From positions 1 to 36,020 of the forward strand of contig DCAT01000113.1 of NCBI GenBank assembly GCA_002312935.1: a DNA stretch of 36,020 nt. The letters run 5' to 3'. How positions within the stretch are numbered: position 1 is the first letter of the stretch; each line of letters opens with the position of its first letter. Under the pieces are notes generated by a model, which was given only the letters and a program-made list of their open reading frames with translations, ran no database searches and was not told the origin of the DNA. The translations under genes and the position numbers were made by a program. Shown piece after piece: positions 7,677 through 17,496 of the stretch. Source of the DNA: Oceanospirillaceae bacterium UBA1126 (GTDB lineage Bacteria; Pseudomonadota; Gammaproteobacteria; Pseudomonadales; Balneatricaceae).

Positions 7677-9665
7677 GTGAACACTGCCTTGACAAGAATT
7701 TCTTTACACCATTCCTTTAAGCGCCAGCTTAAACCCATATTTTATGTGGCTGCAGCGGTATTTCTTAGCGCCTGCCAAACACCTATTTTGCAACCGCATC
7801 TATCTAACTCAGATACGGCTAAAGTTGCCAACATTGCTGATGTGACAGACAGTACTAATGCCTCTGATGGTGTAAAAATTTCTGATGTTGTTGCGGCTCC
7901 TGGCACTGCTGCAGTGGCCAAGGCTAAGATCACTGATACTCCTTTGGCTAATGCTACTTTTGGAGCCTTAGCCCCACCCATAGAAAGTGTCATCAGTATA
8001 GCAAAACCAGTACAGCCATCGAATGTAATTAGCTACAGGGCTGAAGAACACGCTTATCCATCAGCCCAAGCCATTGCCGAAAAGATAGTTAATGATAATT
8101 TATTGGGTTGGTCTGAAATTGATTCTGATGCCAGCACTTCTGAAGCTGCACATTTTCTTGCAGAGCCCCACAAAAATATTAACCCTGTCACACCATTAGA
8201 TGTGTTGGCAACACAGGTTTCAGAAAAAACTATAGAAATAGTTCCAGACATAATTCCAGATCTAGATCTTTGGCAAATGACGGTAGCTAATTATGGTTTA
8301 GGTAACGTTGTCAACGCCCGCATTGACCAACATTATAACTGGTACAATTCACACAAAGCGTATATGCACCGAGTAACCACCAGGGCCAGCCGCTACTACC
8401 ATTTTATGCTACATAGCGCCTTAGACCAGTCGCTACCTGCTGAAATTGCCCTACTTCCTATTATTGAGAGTGGCTTTGACCCCTTTGCTTATTCTTCAGG
8501 GCGCGCTTCTGGCGCTTGGCAATTTATTCCATCTACAGGCCGCAGTTTTGGTCTAAAACAAAACTGGTGGTACGACGGCCGCAGAGATATTGTGGCATCT
8601 ACCAAAGCAGCTCATAAGTACTTGTTACAATTACACAAAATGTTTGATGGTGACTGGTTACTGGCTATTGCTTCCTACAATGGTGGCCAGGGAACTGTAC
8701 TGAAAGCCATTAAACGTAATAGAAAAGCGGGGAAACCTACTGATTTTTGGTCATTAGATCTGCCTAAAGAAACCATGAATTATGTGCCTAAACTATTAGC
8801 CGTAGCGCGGGTTATTTCCGAACAAGCCGGCACAGATACTCTGAACAGCATCGCTAATAAAGCCTATTTTAACGTCATAGATGTTGGGTCTCAAATTGAC
8901 TTAGCTCAAGCGGCAGAGATGGCTAATATTACTACGGATGAAATGTATCGGTTAAACCCTGCCTTTAACCAATGGGCAACAGATCCACAAGGCCCTCACC
9001 ACCTACTCATTCCTATTGCTCACTTAAACACCTTTAACTCCAACCTTGCAAAACTGCCTTCAAGTAAAAGGGTATCTTGGGAAAGATATACCATAGTGCC
9101 CGGTGATAGCTTACTGAGGCTTGCTAACCGTTATCACGTTAGTGTTGAATTATTGCGAACTATTAATAACATTGATGGCACAATGATTCGTGCGGGCAAA
9201 ACGCTCATGATACCTATAGCTAGCAAAGATGCGGCAGCATATACCTTAAGTGCTGCGCAACGTGTTATTGCCAGGCAAAAGCAAATTAACCAAACTCAAG
9301 CCAGCAAACGAGTTGAATATAAAGTTAAAAGTGGCGACAGCCTTTGGAAGATCGCGAAAAAATATAAAGTGAGTATTAAACAAATTGCAAGTTGGAATAA
9401 ACTTAGTTCTAAATCTGTGTTGCAAATTGGTGACAAACTCAATATATGGCCACGAAGCAGCAGTAATAAACTTCCCACTGCACAACGTACCTTAGTAAAA
9501 AAACTCACCTACAAGGTACGTTCTGGAGACAACCTCTCAGTTATTGCACATCGCTTTAGTGTCACGGTTAAAAACATTCAAAAGTGGAACCAGTCGCTGA
9601 AAAAATACCTTCAGCCAGGTCAGCAACTCAGCCTCTTTGTTAATGTTACTAAACTTAAACAATAG
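7677..9665 (+). CDS. mltD: Membrane-bound lytic murein transglycosylase D, lipoprotein with three LysM repeats
   Basis: A 662-aa peptidoglycan lytic transglycosylase. The N terminus is a lipoprotein signal with lipobox LSAC (lipidated Cys33). A low-complexity Ala/Thr/Val-rich linker follows (about 40-195). The SLT domain has catalytic Glu264 in LLPIIESGFDP, then ASGAWQFIPSTGR and ASYNGGQGT. Three LysM peptidoglycan-binding repeats follow at about 471-514, 547-591 and 611-655, each starting Y-x-V/I-x-x-GD-x-L. The start is GTG with little Shine-Dalgarno signal. The gloB-mltD order is conserved in gammaproteobacteria. Transcription ends at the terminator directly after the stop. Confidence 0.94.
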   Translation: MNTALTRISLHHSFKRQLKPIFYVAAAVFLSACQTPILQPHLSNSDTAKVANIADVTDSTNASDGVKISDVVAAPGTAAVAKAKITDTPLANATFGALAPPIESVISIAKPVQPSNVISYRAEEHAYPSAQAIAEKIVNDNLLGWSEIDSDASTSEAAHFLAEPHKNINPVTPLDVLATQVSEKTIEIVPDIIPDLDLWQMTVANYGLGNVVNARIDQHYNWYNSHKAYMHRVTTRASRYYHFMLHSALDQSLPAEIALLPIIESGFDPFAYSSGRASGAWQFIPSTGRSFGLKQNWWYDGRRDIVASTKAAHKYLLQLHKMFDGDWLLAIASYNGGQGTVLKAIKRNRKAGKPTDFWSLDLPKETMNYVPKLLAVARVISEQAGTDTLNSIANKAYFNVIDVGSQIDLAQAAEMANITTDEMYRLNPAFNQWATDPQGPHHLLIPIAHLNTFNSNLAKLPSSKRVSWERYTIVPGDSLLRLANRYHVSVELLRTINNIDGTMIRAGKTLMIPIASKDAAAYTLSAAQRVIARQKQINQTQASKRVEYKVKSGDSLWKIAKKYKVSIKQIASWNKLSSKSVLQIGDKLNIWPRSSSNKLPTAQRTLVKKLTYKVRSGDNLSVIAHRFSVTVKNIQKWNQSLKKYLQPGQQLSLFVNVTKLKQ

Positions 9666-9670
9666 GCATT

Positions 9671-9698
9671 AAAAAACCCGCCTGAGGCGGGTTTTTTT
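9671..9698. terminator. Bidirectional rho-independent terminator
   Basis: Six A's, CCCGCC, loop TGA, GGCGGG, seven T's: a perfect stem usable from both sides, between convergent mltD and the ABC transporter operon. Confidence 0.92.
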
Positions 9699-9735
9699 GT
9701 GTTCGCTAATCAACTTTGACTATGCGTTGGTCAGC

Positions 9736-10800
9736 TTATAGCTGGTCATCAACTCCCTTAACATACCAGTCCATGCCTAGCAAAGTACCAAGATCAACCA
9801 CTTCGCCTTCAGCAGCAGCTAAAGAACCATCCTGCTTATATACAGGGCCAGCAAAGGGGTGAAGTTCACCCGATGTAATAGCCGCTGTGGTGGTTTCTGC
9901 CATAGCTTTAACGTCAGCTGGCATGTTCACGAATGGGCCCATTTGAACCATATTCGCATCCATTCCACCAAAGGTATCAGTGCTTACCCATGATCCATCT
10001 AATACTGCCTGTGTGCGATCAACGTAATAGTCCGCCCAGTTATCAATAATAGAGGTTAGCAAAGCGTTAGGAGCAAATGCAGCCATATCTGAGGCCTGAC
10101 CAAAGGCATAAACACCCTGCGCTTCTGCCACTTGAACTGCAGCGGTAGAGTCAGTATGTTGGGTGATAATATCTGCACCTTGGCTAATTAACACTTTAGC
10201 CGCATCGGCTTCACGGCCAGGGTCAAACCAAGAGTTGGCCCATACCACTTTAAGCTTAAAGTCTGGATTAACAGTTTGAGCGCCTAATAAGAACGCGTTA
10301 ATGCCGCGCACTACTTCAGGAATTGGGAACGAGCCAATGTACCCAGCGACACCTGATTTAGACATCTTGGCAGCAATTTGACCAATGACGTAACGGCCTT
10401 CATAAAAGCGTGCGCCATAAGTAGACACGTTATCTGTACGTTTGTAACCAGTGGCATGTTCAAACTTAACATCTGGGAACTTAGCCGCAACATTTAAGGT
10501 GGGGTCCATGTAGCCAAACGACGTAGTAAAAATTAAGCCAGCACCTTGACGAGCCAAGCGAGTAATTGTGCGCTCAGCGTCTGGGCCTTCAGGTACATTT
10601 TCCACGAAGACTGTTTCTGCATGATCACCTAACCGAGCATCAATCGCTTGGCGCCCTTGATCATGTTGATAAGTCCAACCAAAGTCGCCTGGAGGACCAA
10701 TGTAGATAAAACCAACCTTTAGCTTATCTGCTGCAACAGCAGAAATGGATAGTGCTGAGACCAGCGCAATGCTGGCTGCAGTCGTGAGCAACTTCTTCAT
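9736..10800 (-). CDS. BMP-family ABC transporter substrate-binding protein (probable nucleoside binding)
   Basis: A 354-aa periplasmic binding protein of the basic membrane protein (BMP/Med) family. The signal peptide runs MKKLLTTAASIALVSALSIS with likely cleavage after AVAA. Family motifs include KVGFIYIGPPGDFGWTYQHD, FTTSFGYMDPT, YIGSFPIPEVVRGINAFLLG and TQHTDSTA. The ORF extends upstream to an ATG at 10815, but GAGGAGAAG sits just before the ATG at 10800, so I use that start. It is the last gene of a four-gene importer operon. BMP proteins of this transporter type usually bind nucleosides or purines; the ligand here is inferred. Confidence 0.9.
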   Translation of the reverse strand: MKKLLTTAASIALVSALSISAVAADKLKVGFIYIGPPGDFGWTYQHDQGRQAIDARLGDHAETVFVENVPEGPDAERTITRLARQGAGLIFTTSFGYMDPTLNVAAKFPDVKFEHATGYKRTDNVSTYGARFYEGRYVIGQIAAKMSKSGVAGYIGSFPIPEVVRGINAFLLGAQTVNPDFKLKVVWANSWFDPGREADAAKVLISQGADIITQHTDSTAAVQVAEAQGVYAFGQASDMAAFAPNALLTSIIDNWADYYVDRTQAVLDGSWVSTDTFGGMDANMVQMGPFVNMPADVKAMAETTTAAITSGELHPFAGPVYKQDGSLAAAEGEVVDLGTLLGMDWYVKGVDDQL

Positions 10801-10870
10801 AAAACTTCTCCTCATCTATTACGATGACTTGTTATTAAAATGTTACAGCAGTAGTGATCTTAAGCTAAGC

Positions 10871-11791
10871 TTAACGATCGGGTACAAAACCTTGCCCTAA
10901 AGAGGCAGGGGTATTGATCAAAGATAAGCGTCGATTAGTAGAAATAATAACCAAAGCTAAAATAGTTGCAACGTATGGCAGTGAAGATAGCAGTTGTGAT
11001 GGTATACCAACACCCATACCTTGAGCATAAAGCCCCAAAATCCATACGCCACCAAATAAATAGGCTCCAGCGGCTAACCGACCTGGTAACCAAGTAGAGA
11101 ATACCACTAATGCCAGAGCAATCCACCCCCTGCCTGCAGTCATATTTTCTATCCACTGAGGGGTGTAAACCAAAGATAAATAGGCCCCAGCAAGACCAGA
11201 TGTGGCGCCACCAAAAGCAATACACGCATAACGCACTGCAACTACACGGTAGCCTAAAGCGTGAGCAGAGGCATGATTTTGCCCAACAGCACGGATAATT
11301 AAGCCCATTCGGGTGTGATTTAACGTATAAGCCACAGCTGCAGTTAATGCAATGGAAACATAAACTAGCGGATCTTGTCCAAAGATTAATCGACCCACAT
11401 AAGGCAGGTCTGATAGCCATGGTATGGACACGTTAGCTAACTTAACCCCTGGTAAACCAACAAATCCACTACCAATTAAACCCGAAAGCCCGAGCCCTAA
11501 TAATGTAATTGCTAAGCCCGTTGCAACTTGGTTAGTCATTAAGGTTTGCGTCAGTAGGCCAAATAATAAAGACGTGGCAATACCTGCAAAGGTAGCAGCA
11601 ATAACCCCTAACCAGGCAGATCCAGTAACATGTGCGGCAGCAAAACCACAGACAGCGCCCATTACCATCATGCCCTCTATACCGAGATTAAGCACCCCTG
11701 AGCGTTCCACTACCAACTCACCGATGGCGGCTAATAACAAGGGAGTAGACGCTGTGATAATGGTTAAAAGTATTGCTTCGTATGGGCTCAT
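10871..11791 (-). CDS. ABC transporter permease (BMP-type, second permease)
   Basis: A 306-aa inner-membrane permease of the branched-chain/CUT2-type fold, with about eight to ten hydrophobic segments. It has the typical ERSGVLNLGIEGMMVMGAV motif near residue 28 and GLIIRAVGQNHASAHALGY, which resembles the coupling loop to the ATPase. The AGRGWIALALVVF segment is also typical. Its ATG overlaps the stop of the upstream permease gene in an ATGA arrangement (translational coupling). With the preceding permease it should form the heterodimeric channel. Confidence 0.93.
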   Translation of the reverse strand: MSPYEAILLTIITASTPLLLAAIGELVVERSGVLNLGIEGMMVMGAVCGFAAAHVTGSAWLGVIAATFAGIATSLLFGLLTQTLMTNQVATGLAITLLGLGLSGLIGSGFVGLPGVKLANVSIPWLSDLPYVGRLIFGQDPLVYVSIALTAAVAYTLNHTRMGLIIRAVGQNHASAHALGYRVVAVRYACIAFGGATSGLAGAYLSLVYTPQWIENMTAGRGWIALALVVFSTWLPGRLAAGAYLFGGVWILGLYAQGMGVGIPSQLLSSLPYVATILALVIISTNRRLSLINTPASLGQGFVPDR

Positions 11792-12879
11792 GACGCGTGA
11801 CCTGTAGTAGACTGATTAGGTTTAGTACTTATCCATTTAAGCCGATATAGAATTAATGTATCGCACATCAAAATAAAGAATAGCAACATGCCCTGAAACA
11901 TCTGAGTAATTTTGCTGGAAATGCCTAATTCAATTTGTATCCCTTCACCGCCGATGTAACTAATTGCTAACAAGATGCCGGCAAAGATGACCCCCAGAGG
12001 GTTTAAACGTCCCAAAAATGCGACAATAATCGCTGTAAAACCATAGTTAGGTGAAATTTGAGGCTGTAACTGGCCTATTGGCCCCGCCACTTCGATCAAC
12101 CCAGCAAGCCCTGCAAGGCCGCCAGACAGAGCAAAACAGAACCACACCATCTTAGTTTGTGAAAACCCTGCAAAAGCGCCTGCTCTGGGTGCACTCCCCA
12201 CAACATTAATCTCAAAACCCTTCAGCGTGTGGCGCATTATCCAAAACAGGACTAACGCAGCGACCAACGACACTACTAAACCAAAATGCATTCGCCCATC
12301 ACCCCACATGGGCAGTAGATGCCAACCTTCAAACGATACGGACTTAGGAAAGTTATAACCATTGGGATCTTTCCAGGGGCCTCGCACGAACCAGTCCAAA
12401 AGTAACTGAGCAATATAAACTAACATCAAACTGGTAAGAATCTCATTAACCCCAAAATGAGTTTTTAGCCAAGCGGGGATCAAGGCAAATAGTGCACCAC
12501 CTAATGCGCCTAAACATAGCATGGCTACCAGAGCAAAAGGCGATTGCCACTCTCCCCATAATATGGGAATAATAGCGCCCATAAGGGCCCCCACTGTTAA
12601 TTGACCTTCGGCACCTATATTCCAAACGTTAGCTTTAAAACACACCGCTAAACCAACACCGATGAGCACTAATGGCCCAGCCTTGACTAATACCTCCTCA
12701 ACAGACCACCAACTGGTCAAAGGATCTATAAAATATAAATATAGCGCAGTAAGGGGGGGTTTACCCATCGCTGCAAAAATCAGCCCTCCAACCACGACGG
12801 TCAGCACTATGGCTAGTAAGGGAGAAAATAAATTCATTAAGCCTGAAGACTGAGGGCGTTTTTCTAAAATTAATTGCAC
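11788..12879 (-). CDS. ABC transporter permease (BMP-type, first permease)
   Basis: A roughly 363-aa inner-membrane permease. It shows the N-terminal LILEKRPQSSGLMNLFSP typical of the family, the NVWNIGAEGQLTVGALMGA motif and the coupling-loop-like GFEINVVGSAPRAGAFAGF. The frame is open back to an ATG at 12912, but GTG at 12877-12879, one base after the ATPase stop, has GGAG 6 bases upstream and gives the usual family N terminus; I choose GTG. It partners the 306-aa permease downstream. Confidence 0.9.
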   Translation of the reverse strand: MQLILEKRPQSSGLMNLFSPLLAIVLTVVVGGLIFAAMGKPPLTALYLYFIDPLTSWWSVEEVLVKAGPLVLIGVGLAVCFKANVWNIGAEGQLTVGALMGAIIPILWGEWQSPFALVAMLCLGALGGALFALIPAWLKTHFGVNEILTSLMLVYIAQLLLDWFVRGPWKDPNGYNFPKSVSFEGWHLLPMWGDGRMHFGLVVSLVAALVLFWIMRHTLKGFEINVVGSAPRAGAFAGFSQTKMVWFCFALSGGLAGLAGLIEVAGPIGQLQPQISPNYGFTAIIVAFLGRLNPLGVIFAGILLAISYIGGEGIQIELGISSKITQMFQGMLLFFILMCDTLILYRLKWISTKPNQSTTGHAS

Positions 12880-12880
12880 A

Positions 12881-14449
12881 TTAAGCTCCAGCTGCTTGCG
12901 CAGTTTGTTCATGGGAACCAGCCATCATTAAACCTATTTTTTCTCGAGAAAGCTCACTAGCTGCATAGCTCGGCGATAATTGCCCTCTAGATATGACGGC
13001 AATAGTATCGGCTAACTCAAATATTTCATCCAGATCTTGGCTAATAATTAAAATAGCGCTGCCTTGTCGTGATAGGTCAATGACTGCTTGGCGGATTAAC
13101 GCTGCGGCCCCAGCATCAACGCCCCACGTCGGTTGGTTAATAACCAAAACTTTAGGTTTGCGATTAAGTTCTCTGCCCACAACAAACTTTTGCAGATTGC
13201 CACCAGACAATGAACCTGCCACGTCGTCTTCCCTAGACTTACGCACGTCGTAATTAATACTAATAGCCTTATTCAACTGGGCTAGCTGACGCCGATCTAT
13301 TCCAAACCATCCTCGATCTAACGGTGACTCTGTATCATTACACGCATGGCGAGACAGAAGGATATTATCAGTTAAACTTAAATGTTCTACTGCGCCATGT
13401 CCCATGCGCTCTTCAGGGACAAAGGCAGCCCCTAAAAGCCGCCGTTGATTAATATTAAGGCCGTCACTAACCTGCCCTAGTAGTGAAATAAAGTGTTGCT
13501 GCGGGTTACGTTCTTCCCCAGAAATTACACTAAAAAGCTCACCTTGGCCATTACCTGCAACCCCTGCAATAGCTAGTATCTCCCCACTTTTAACTTGCAA
13601 ATTTACATCTACAAGATCAACACCAAAAGGAGCAGACGAACTTTGATAAAGGTGAGAAAGAGATAACAATACCTCACCTATTTCACCGTTAGTATTACGA
13701 CTCACCTGATGCACACTACTGCCTACCATTAGCTGTGCTAGGGTAGCAGCTGTCTCCACCTTAGGATCAACTTCTGCAACAAGTTTACCGTGGCGTAAAA
13801 TAGTCGCGTCATGGCATATTTGTTTTACTTCTTCTAGACGATGAGAAATGTAGAGTACAGCACAGCCCTCTTCTACCAAACGGCGTAAGGTTGAAAATAA
13901 AGCTTGGGCCTCTTGAGGGGTAAGAACCGCAGTCGGTTCGTCCATAATAAGAAGTTTAGGCTGCTGCAACAGGCAACGAACAATCTCTATGCGCTGCCTT
14001 TCTCCAACAGATAAGTCTGCAACCAATGCAGCGGGGTTAAGGGGCAAGCCATAATCTAATGAAAGGTCTGCTATTCGCTGGCTTAAGTCACCTTGGCGCA
14101 GCTGCACTGGCAAAGCAAGGCTAATATTTTCAGCCACAGTAAGGGCTTCGAACAATGAAAAATGTTGGAATACCATACCAATACCCAGCTCTCTTGCGTG
14201 CGCTGGGCTGGCTATCAAGGTCTCTTGGCCTTGCCAAAAAATACTGCCAGACGTAGGTTGCAAAGCACCATACATCATTTTAACTAAGGTAGACTTGCCT
14301 GCCCCATTTTCGCCTAATAAGGCGTGTACTTTACCAGTTTCTATCGATAGATTAAGGTTGTCATTAGCATAAAAGTCACCAAACTTTTTGCTAATATTTG
14401 TGACCTGTAACAGGGTCATTGGTGCATTATTATTAGATTTATTGAGCAT
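12881..14449 (-). CDS. ABC transporter ATP-binding protein, tandem ATPase domains
   Basis: A 522-aa duplicated ATPase of the sugar/nucleoside (CUT2-like) importer class. Domain 1 has Walker A GENGAGKST (from residue 46), signature LSVGERQRIE and Walker B LLIMDEPTAVL. Domain 2 has a degenerate Walker A (GVAGNGQGELF), signature LSGGNLQKFV and LVINQPTWGVD, as is usual for this class. It energises the two downstream permeases fed by the BMP protein. The ATG at 14449 is preceded only by a weak GGGA; Met11 (14419) is an alternative. Confidence 0.94.
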   Translation of the reverse strand: MLNKSNNNAPMTLLQVTNISKKFGDFYANDNLNLSIETGKVHALLGENGAGKSTLVKMMYGALQPTSGSIFWQGQETLIASPAHARELGIGMVFQHFSLFEALTVAENISLALPVQLRQGDLSQRIADLSLDYGLPLNPAALVADLSVGERQRIEIVRCLLQQPKLLIMDEPTAVLTPQEAQALFSTLRRLVEEGCAVLYISHRLEEVKQICHDATILRHGKLVAEVDPKVETAATLAQLMVGSSVHQVSRNTNGEIGEVLLSLSHLYQSSSAPFGVDLVDVNLQVKSGEILAIAGVAGNGQGELFSVISGEERNPQQHFISLLGQVSDGLNINQRRLLGAAFVPEERMGHGAVEHLSLTDNILLSRHACNDTESPLDRGWFGIDRRQLAQLNKAISINYDVRKSREDDVAGSLSGGNLQKFVVGRELNRKPKVLVINQPTWGVDAGAAALIRQAVIDLSRQGSAILIISQDLDEIFELADTIAVISRGQLSPSYAASELSREKIGLMMAGSHEQTAQAAGA

Positions 14450-14482
14450 GAAATCCCAGAATTCAGATGTAATACTGCTAGC

Positions 14483-14510
14483 ATTGTAACCGCAAAATAT
14501 GTTTCGTCAA
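14483..14510 (-). promoter_or_regulatory. Putative sigma-70 promoter of the BMP-type ABC transporter operon
   Basis: On the minus strand TTGACG (14510-14505), 16-base spacer, TACAAT (14488-14483), 33 bases before the ATPase start codon. The short leader leaves no room for a purine riboswitch. Confidence 0.65.
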
Positions 14511-14556
14511 CAAAAACCTGACTAGATGGTTAGGATTTCAAGTCTGTTAAAGTGAG

Positions 14557-17496
14557 TTAAACACTGTAAACCTCAAAATCTTTGAAATACGCATGGCCAC
14601 TTAATTCTGCTGGCGCTACGACGGCCTCCGAAGGCTGGGTATTGTGCAAATAACGCTTAGCCACACTTTGTAAAGAATCAAGACTGACCGCTAAGATAGC
14701 AACCCTAAAAGCCTGGCGAACATCTGAAGTGCGGCCATGAAGTTGATTCTGATATGCCTGTAAGGCCTCTCCTGCTGGCGATCCTGGCTTATCAAGACTG
14801 CCAATAACGCCCAACACTGCTTCTTCAAGGTGTTGGTTTAGTAGTTGATCAGACAATACCCAGTCTACCGATGCGCCAAAATCTGCGAAGGTTTCTTCAC
14901 TACGAGGGTCGCGGTAAGAGTAAAAACGGAAACAAGCGTTATTATTATCTTGCCCTGCTCCACCACCATAAGCGCCACCCTGTTCACGCACCGCGCGATG
15001 TAAGTAACCATTGCGTAAAACCTCACCAAGAACAACCAACGAAGCTGCATCTGGATGAGCGCTTGATACAGTTGGAAAAGATCTAGCACAATAATTAACT
15101 TGGGTGTTAGTCGTCCACAACTGATGCACTGGTCGATAATCATTTTTGCTATGGGCTTTGTCAAATGGCCATTGAAAACGTCCTTGTAACGCACCTACAT
15201 GCTCCGTAAATGCGCCGGTAAAAGTGGCCTCTATATTAGACTCTTGTTGAACTTCCCCTACACTAGCCAACTGGAGTGGCTGTTCGCACAACTGTTGCTG
15301 GAGTTTTGCAAGTGTGCTGCATAGATCTGATAGATGTTGCTCATCCTCCAAGCTGTCATCAAGCTGCTGTAGCCAAACCACAGATTTTAAGCCACTCATA
15401 CTGTATTGAAGGTTTGCACCTGCGCTCATATTACGGCTAGCCGCACCTAAAGCAAAACTGTGGCCTGATTGCCCGACACTTTGTTGGCGACGTGATCGTA
15501 ACTGGCCAACCAATTCCTTGATACGTTTTTTCTCATCAAAACGTACAGACAGTAAAGTTTGTTTTAGTAAATCTACAATGGCTTCTTGCTGGCTTACCAG
15601 CCCTTTAGTACTTATTACAAAGTAGGCGTTCAAGTGGTCAGCATCAGTGGCTTGACCCCGGAAAGATAAATAGGCAGAAAGGCTGCCGCAAACGGCGGCT
15701 TGCTGAGCCTGAACAGCTAAGTAGTCCCGGTCACCAATGCCTAATTCAGTCATCAGCTGGGCAAGTAAATTAAGGTAAGGTAAGTTTTGGGCATCAATTT
15801 TTGGCCAATCAATCACTAACTGATGGTACACCAAGCCATTTGTGCCTGCCCCATAAAACTCCCAGCCTAGATCTTTATTAGACACTGTTGGACTAGCAAT
15901 GAACTGGGAGACTGGAATATCTGCTCTAGTCACCTCTGGCAAAACGCCAGGGTCGTCTTCTTGTGACTGACGATCCAATAGTGCTGCTGTTTCATCAATA
16001 ACACTCTGACGTTGCTCATCATTCATGGCGCTAAGCATGCCACTAAGACGCTGTTTTTCTGCAGTGTCCCTGCGGTTTGCCATCTTCTCATCTGGCACTA
16101 GCGTCAACCTTACTTGATGACTATTGTTTATCAATAGGTCTTGAATTAGGCTTGGGATAAAGTCTCGATTTTTAATGTCCTGAGCAAGCTCGGTCAATAC
16201 TGGGTCTAAATTTAGCGCGGCTAAAGCATCGCCGCCATGGATTGCTGCGGGCAGAGCACTCAGTATTAGCTGCATACCAAATGGATACCCATCACCACCT
16301 ATTTCACGTTGACCCAACTCGAGCTGATGCAAAGCAGCTTCGATTTCGCTTTGCGGTACGCCCTCACTCGCTACTTTTTCGAGACAGTTTAATACCAAGG
16401 TTTCAAAGGCTTGCGAGTCTGTAATTTCCGCCCCTTCTAGACCACAAACAAAAGTCATTTCTTTATTAGAGTCTTCTAAGCCACAAAGTTGCGAGGGTCC
16501 AGTACCTAAACCACATGTCTCAAGCTCCTTACGTAGCGGTGACGCACTATTATCTAGCAATACACGGGACAGCAAGTTAGCTCTCAATTGTTGTTTTAGA
16601 TCTGTGCTATGGCCCAGCAACCAACCTAAGACTAAATGGGTTTTAGCCTGCTTGTCATTAGCTGCAGCTGGGTAACTTTCCTGTACTTTTAAGGGGCTAA
16701 AGTATCGCTTTTCATCCGCAACAGATAGGTCAATTTTCTGTGCTGAAAAACGATGCAGTGCATGCGTCTCAAAAGCGGCTTGATGTGTCGCTGCAGAAAT
16801 ATCACCACTGGTCATAAAAATAGCATTGGATGGGTGGTAGTGACGTTTGTAAAAGGCTAACAACTGTTCGTGGGTTAGGTCAGGAATGTCTGATGGTTCA
16901 CCACCACTGTTAAAATGATAGGTTGTGCTAGGGAATAGGTACTTGGTTAAGGTTTGCCACAGCTGACTAACTGGAGCGCTCATAGCACCTTTCATTTCAT
17001 TAAAAACAACGCCTTTAAAAGTAAGGCTTTGTTGACCTTCTTCGTCATCAACAAACTCTACACGATGACCTTCTTGAGCAAAGTCTAAGGCATCAAGGCG
17101 AGCAAAAAACACCGCATCCAAATAAACCTCTAACAGATTATTAAAGTCTTTTTTGTTTTGACTGGCAAATGGATAAGCAGTCCAATCACTGCTAGTAAAA
17201 GCATTCATAAAGGTGTTTAAAGAACGCCTTATCATCATGAAAAAAGGATCCCTTACTGGAAACTTCTCACTTCCGCACAAAGCCGTATGCTCCAGCACAT
17301 GAGCCACCCCTGAAGAATCCTGAGGCATTGTTTTTAACGCCACTAAAAAGACATTCTCTGTTTGTTCACTGGCTAAGTGAATATGCAACGCACCGGTTTT
17401 AACGTGCTCGTACTGTTGAATATTTATATTTAACGAATCTATCGTTTGTTGGCGCAAAAAGCGAAATGCAGAGTGGGACTGTGGTGCTGCGGACAT
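14557..17496 (-). CDS. PreP-like M16C zinc metalloprotease
   Basis: A roughly 979-aa insulinase-superfamily protease of the presequence protease (M16C) type. The inverted zinc motif HVLEH (in GVAHVLEHTALCGSEKF, about residue 66) and the downstream glutamate region VVFNEMKGAMSAPVSQLW are intact. The inactive C-terminal half ends with the gate-type motif REQGGAYGGGAG. M16C enzymes degrade peptides in an enclosed chamber; no signal peptide is visible, so it is probably cytoplasmic. The frame opens at an ATG at 17547, but the extra 17 residues are hydrophobic and unlike the family, so I choose Met18 at 17496; both starts have weak ribosome-binding sites. Confidence 0.9.
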   Translation of the reverse strand: MSAAPQSHSAFRFLRQQTIDSLNINIQQYEHVKTGALHIHLASEQTENVFLVALKTMPQDSSGVAHVLEHTALCGSEKFPVRDPFFMMIRRSLNTFMNAFTSSDWTAYPFASQNKKDFNNLLEVYLDAVFFARLDALDFAQEGHRVEFVDDEEGQQSLTFKGVVFNEMKGAMSAPVSQLWQTLTKYLFPSTTYHFNSGGEPSDIPDLTHEQLLAFYKRHYHPSNAIFMTSGDISAATHQAAFETHALHRFSAQKIDLSVADEKRYFSPLKVQESYPAAANDKQAKTHLVLGWLLGHSTDLKQQLRANLLSRVLLDNSASPLRKELETCGLGTGPSQLCGLEDSNKEMTFVCGLEGAEITDSQAFETLVLNCLEKVASEGVPQSEIEAALHQLELGQREIGGDGYPFGMQLILSALPAAIHGGDALAALNLDPVLTELAQDIKNRDFIPSLIQDLLINNSHQVRLTLVPDEKMANRRDTAEKQRLSGMLSAMNDEQRQSVIDETAALLDRQSQEDDPGVLPEVTRADIPVSQFIASPTVSNKDLGWEFYGAGTNGLVYHQLVIDWPKIDAQNLPYLNLLAQLMTELGIGDRDYLAVQAQQAAVCGSLSAYLSFRGQATDADHLNAYFVISTKGLVSQQEAIVDLLKQTLLSVRFDEKKRIKELVGQLRSRRQQSVGQSGHSFALGAASRNMSAGANLQYSMSGLKSVVWLQQLDDSLEDEQHLSDLCSTLAKLQQQLCEQPLQLASVGEVQQESNIEATFTGAFTEHVGALQGRFQWPFDKAHSKNDYRPVHQLWTTNTQVNYCARSFPTVSSAHPDAASLVVLGEVLRNGYLHRAVREQGGAYGGGAGQDNNNACFRFYSYRDPRSEETFADFGASVDWVLSDQLLNQHLEEAVLGVIGSLDKPGSPAGEALQAYQNQLHGRTSDVRQAFRVAILAVSLDSLQSVAKRYLHNTQPSEAVVAPAELSGHAYFKDFEVYSV

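Noticed and set aside
7677..9665. LysM repeats of mltD as a DNA repeat array
   Set aside because: The three copies are similar only as protein domains and are diverged at the DNA level.
10935..11420. 161-aa open frame in another frame of the minus strand
   Set aside because: It is inside the BMP-type permease gene, is Cys/Trp/Tyr-rich and shows no recognisable domain; a frame shadow.
14450..14556. Purine riboswitch in front of the nucleoside-type ABC operon
   Set aside because: The promoter leaves only about a 25-base leader, too short for an aptamer, and no conserved core is visible.
14865..15194. 109-aa frame within the M16 protease gene
   Set aside because: The protease frame is continuous through it with recognisable C-terminal motifs; no frameshift is needed.
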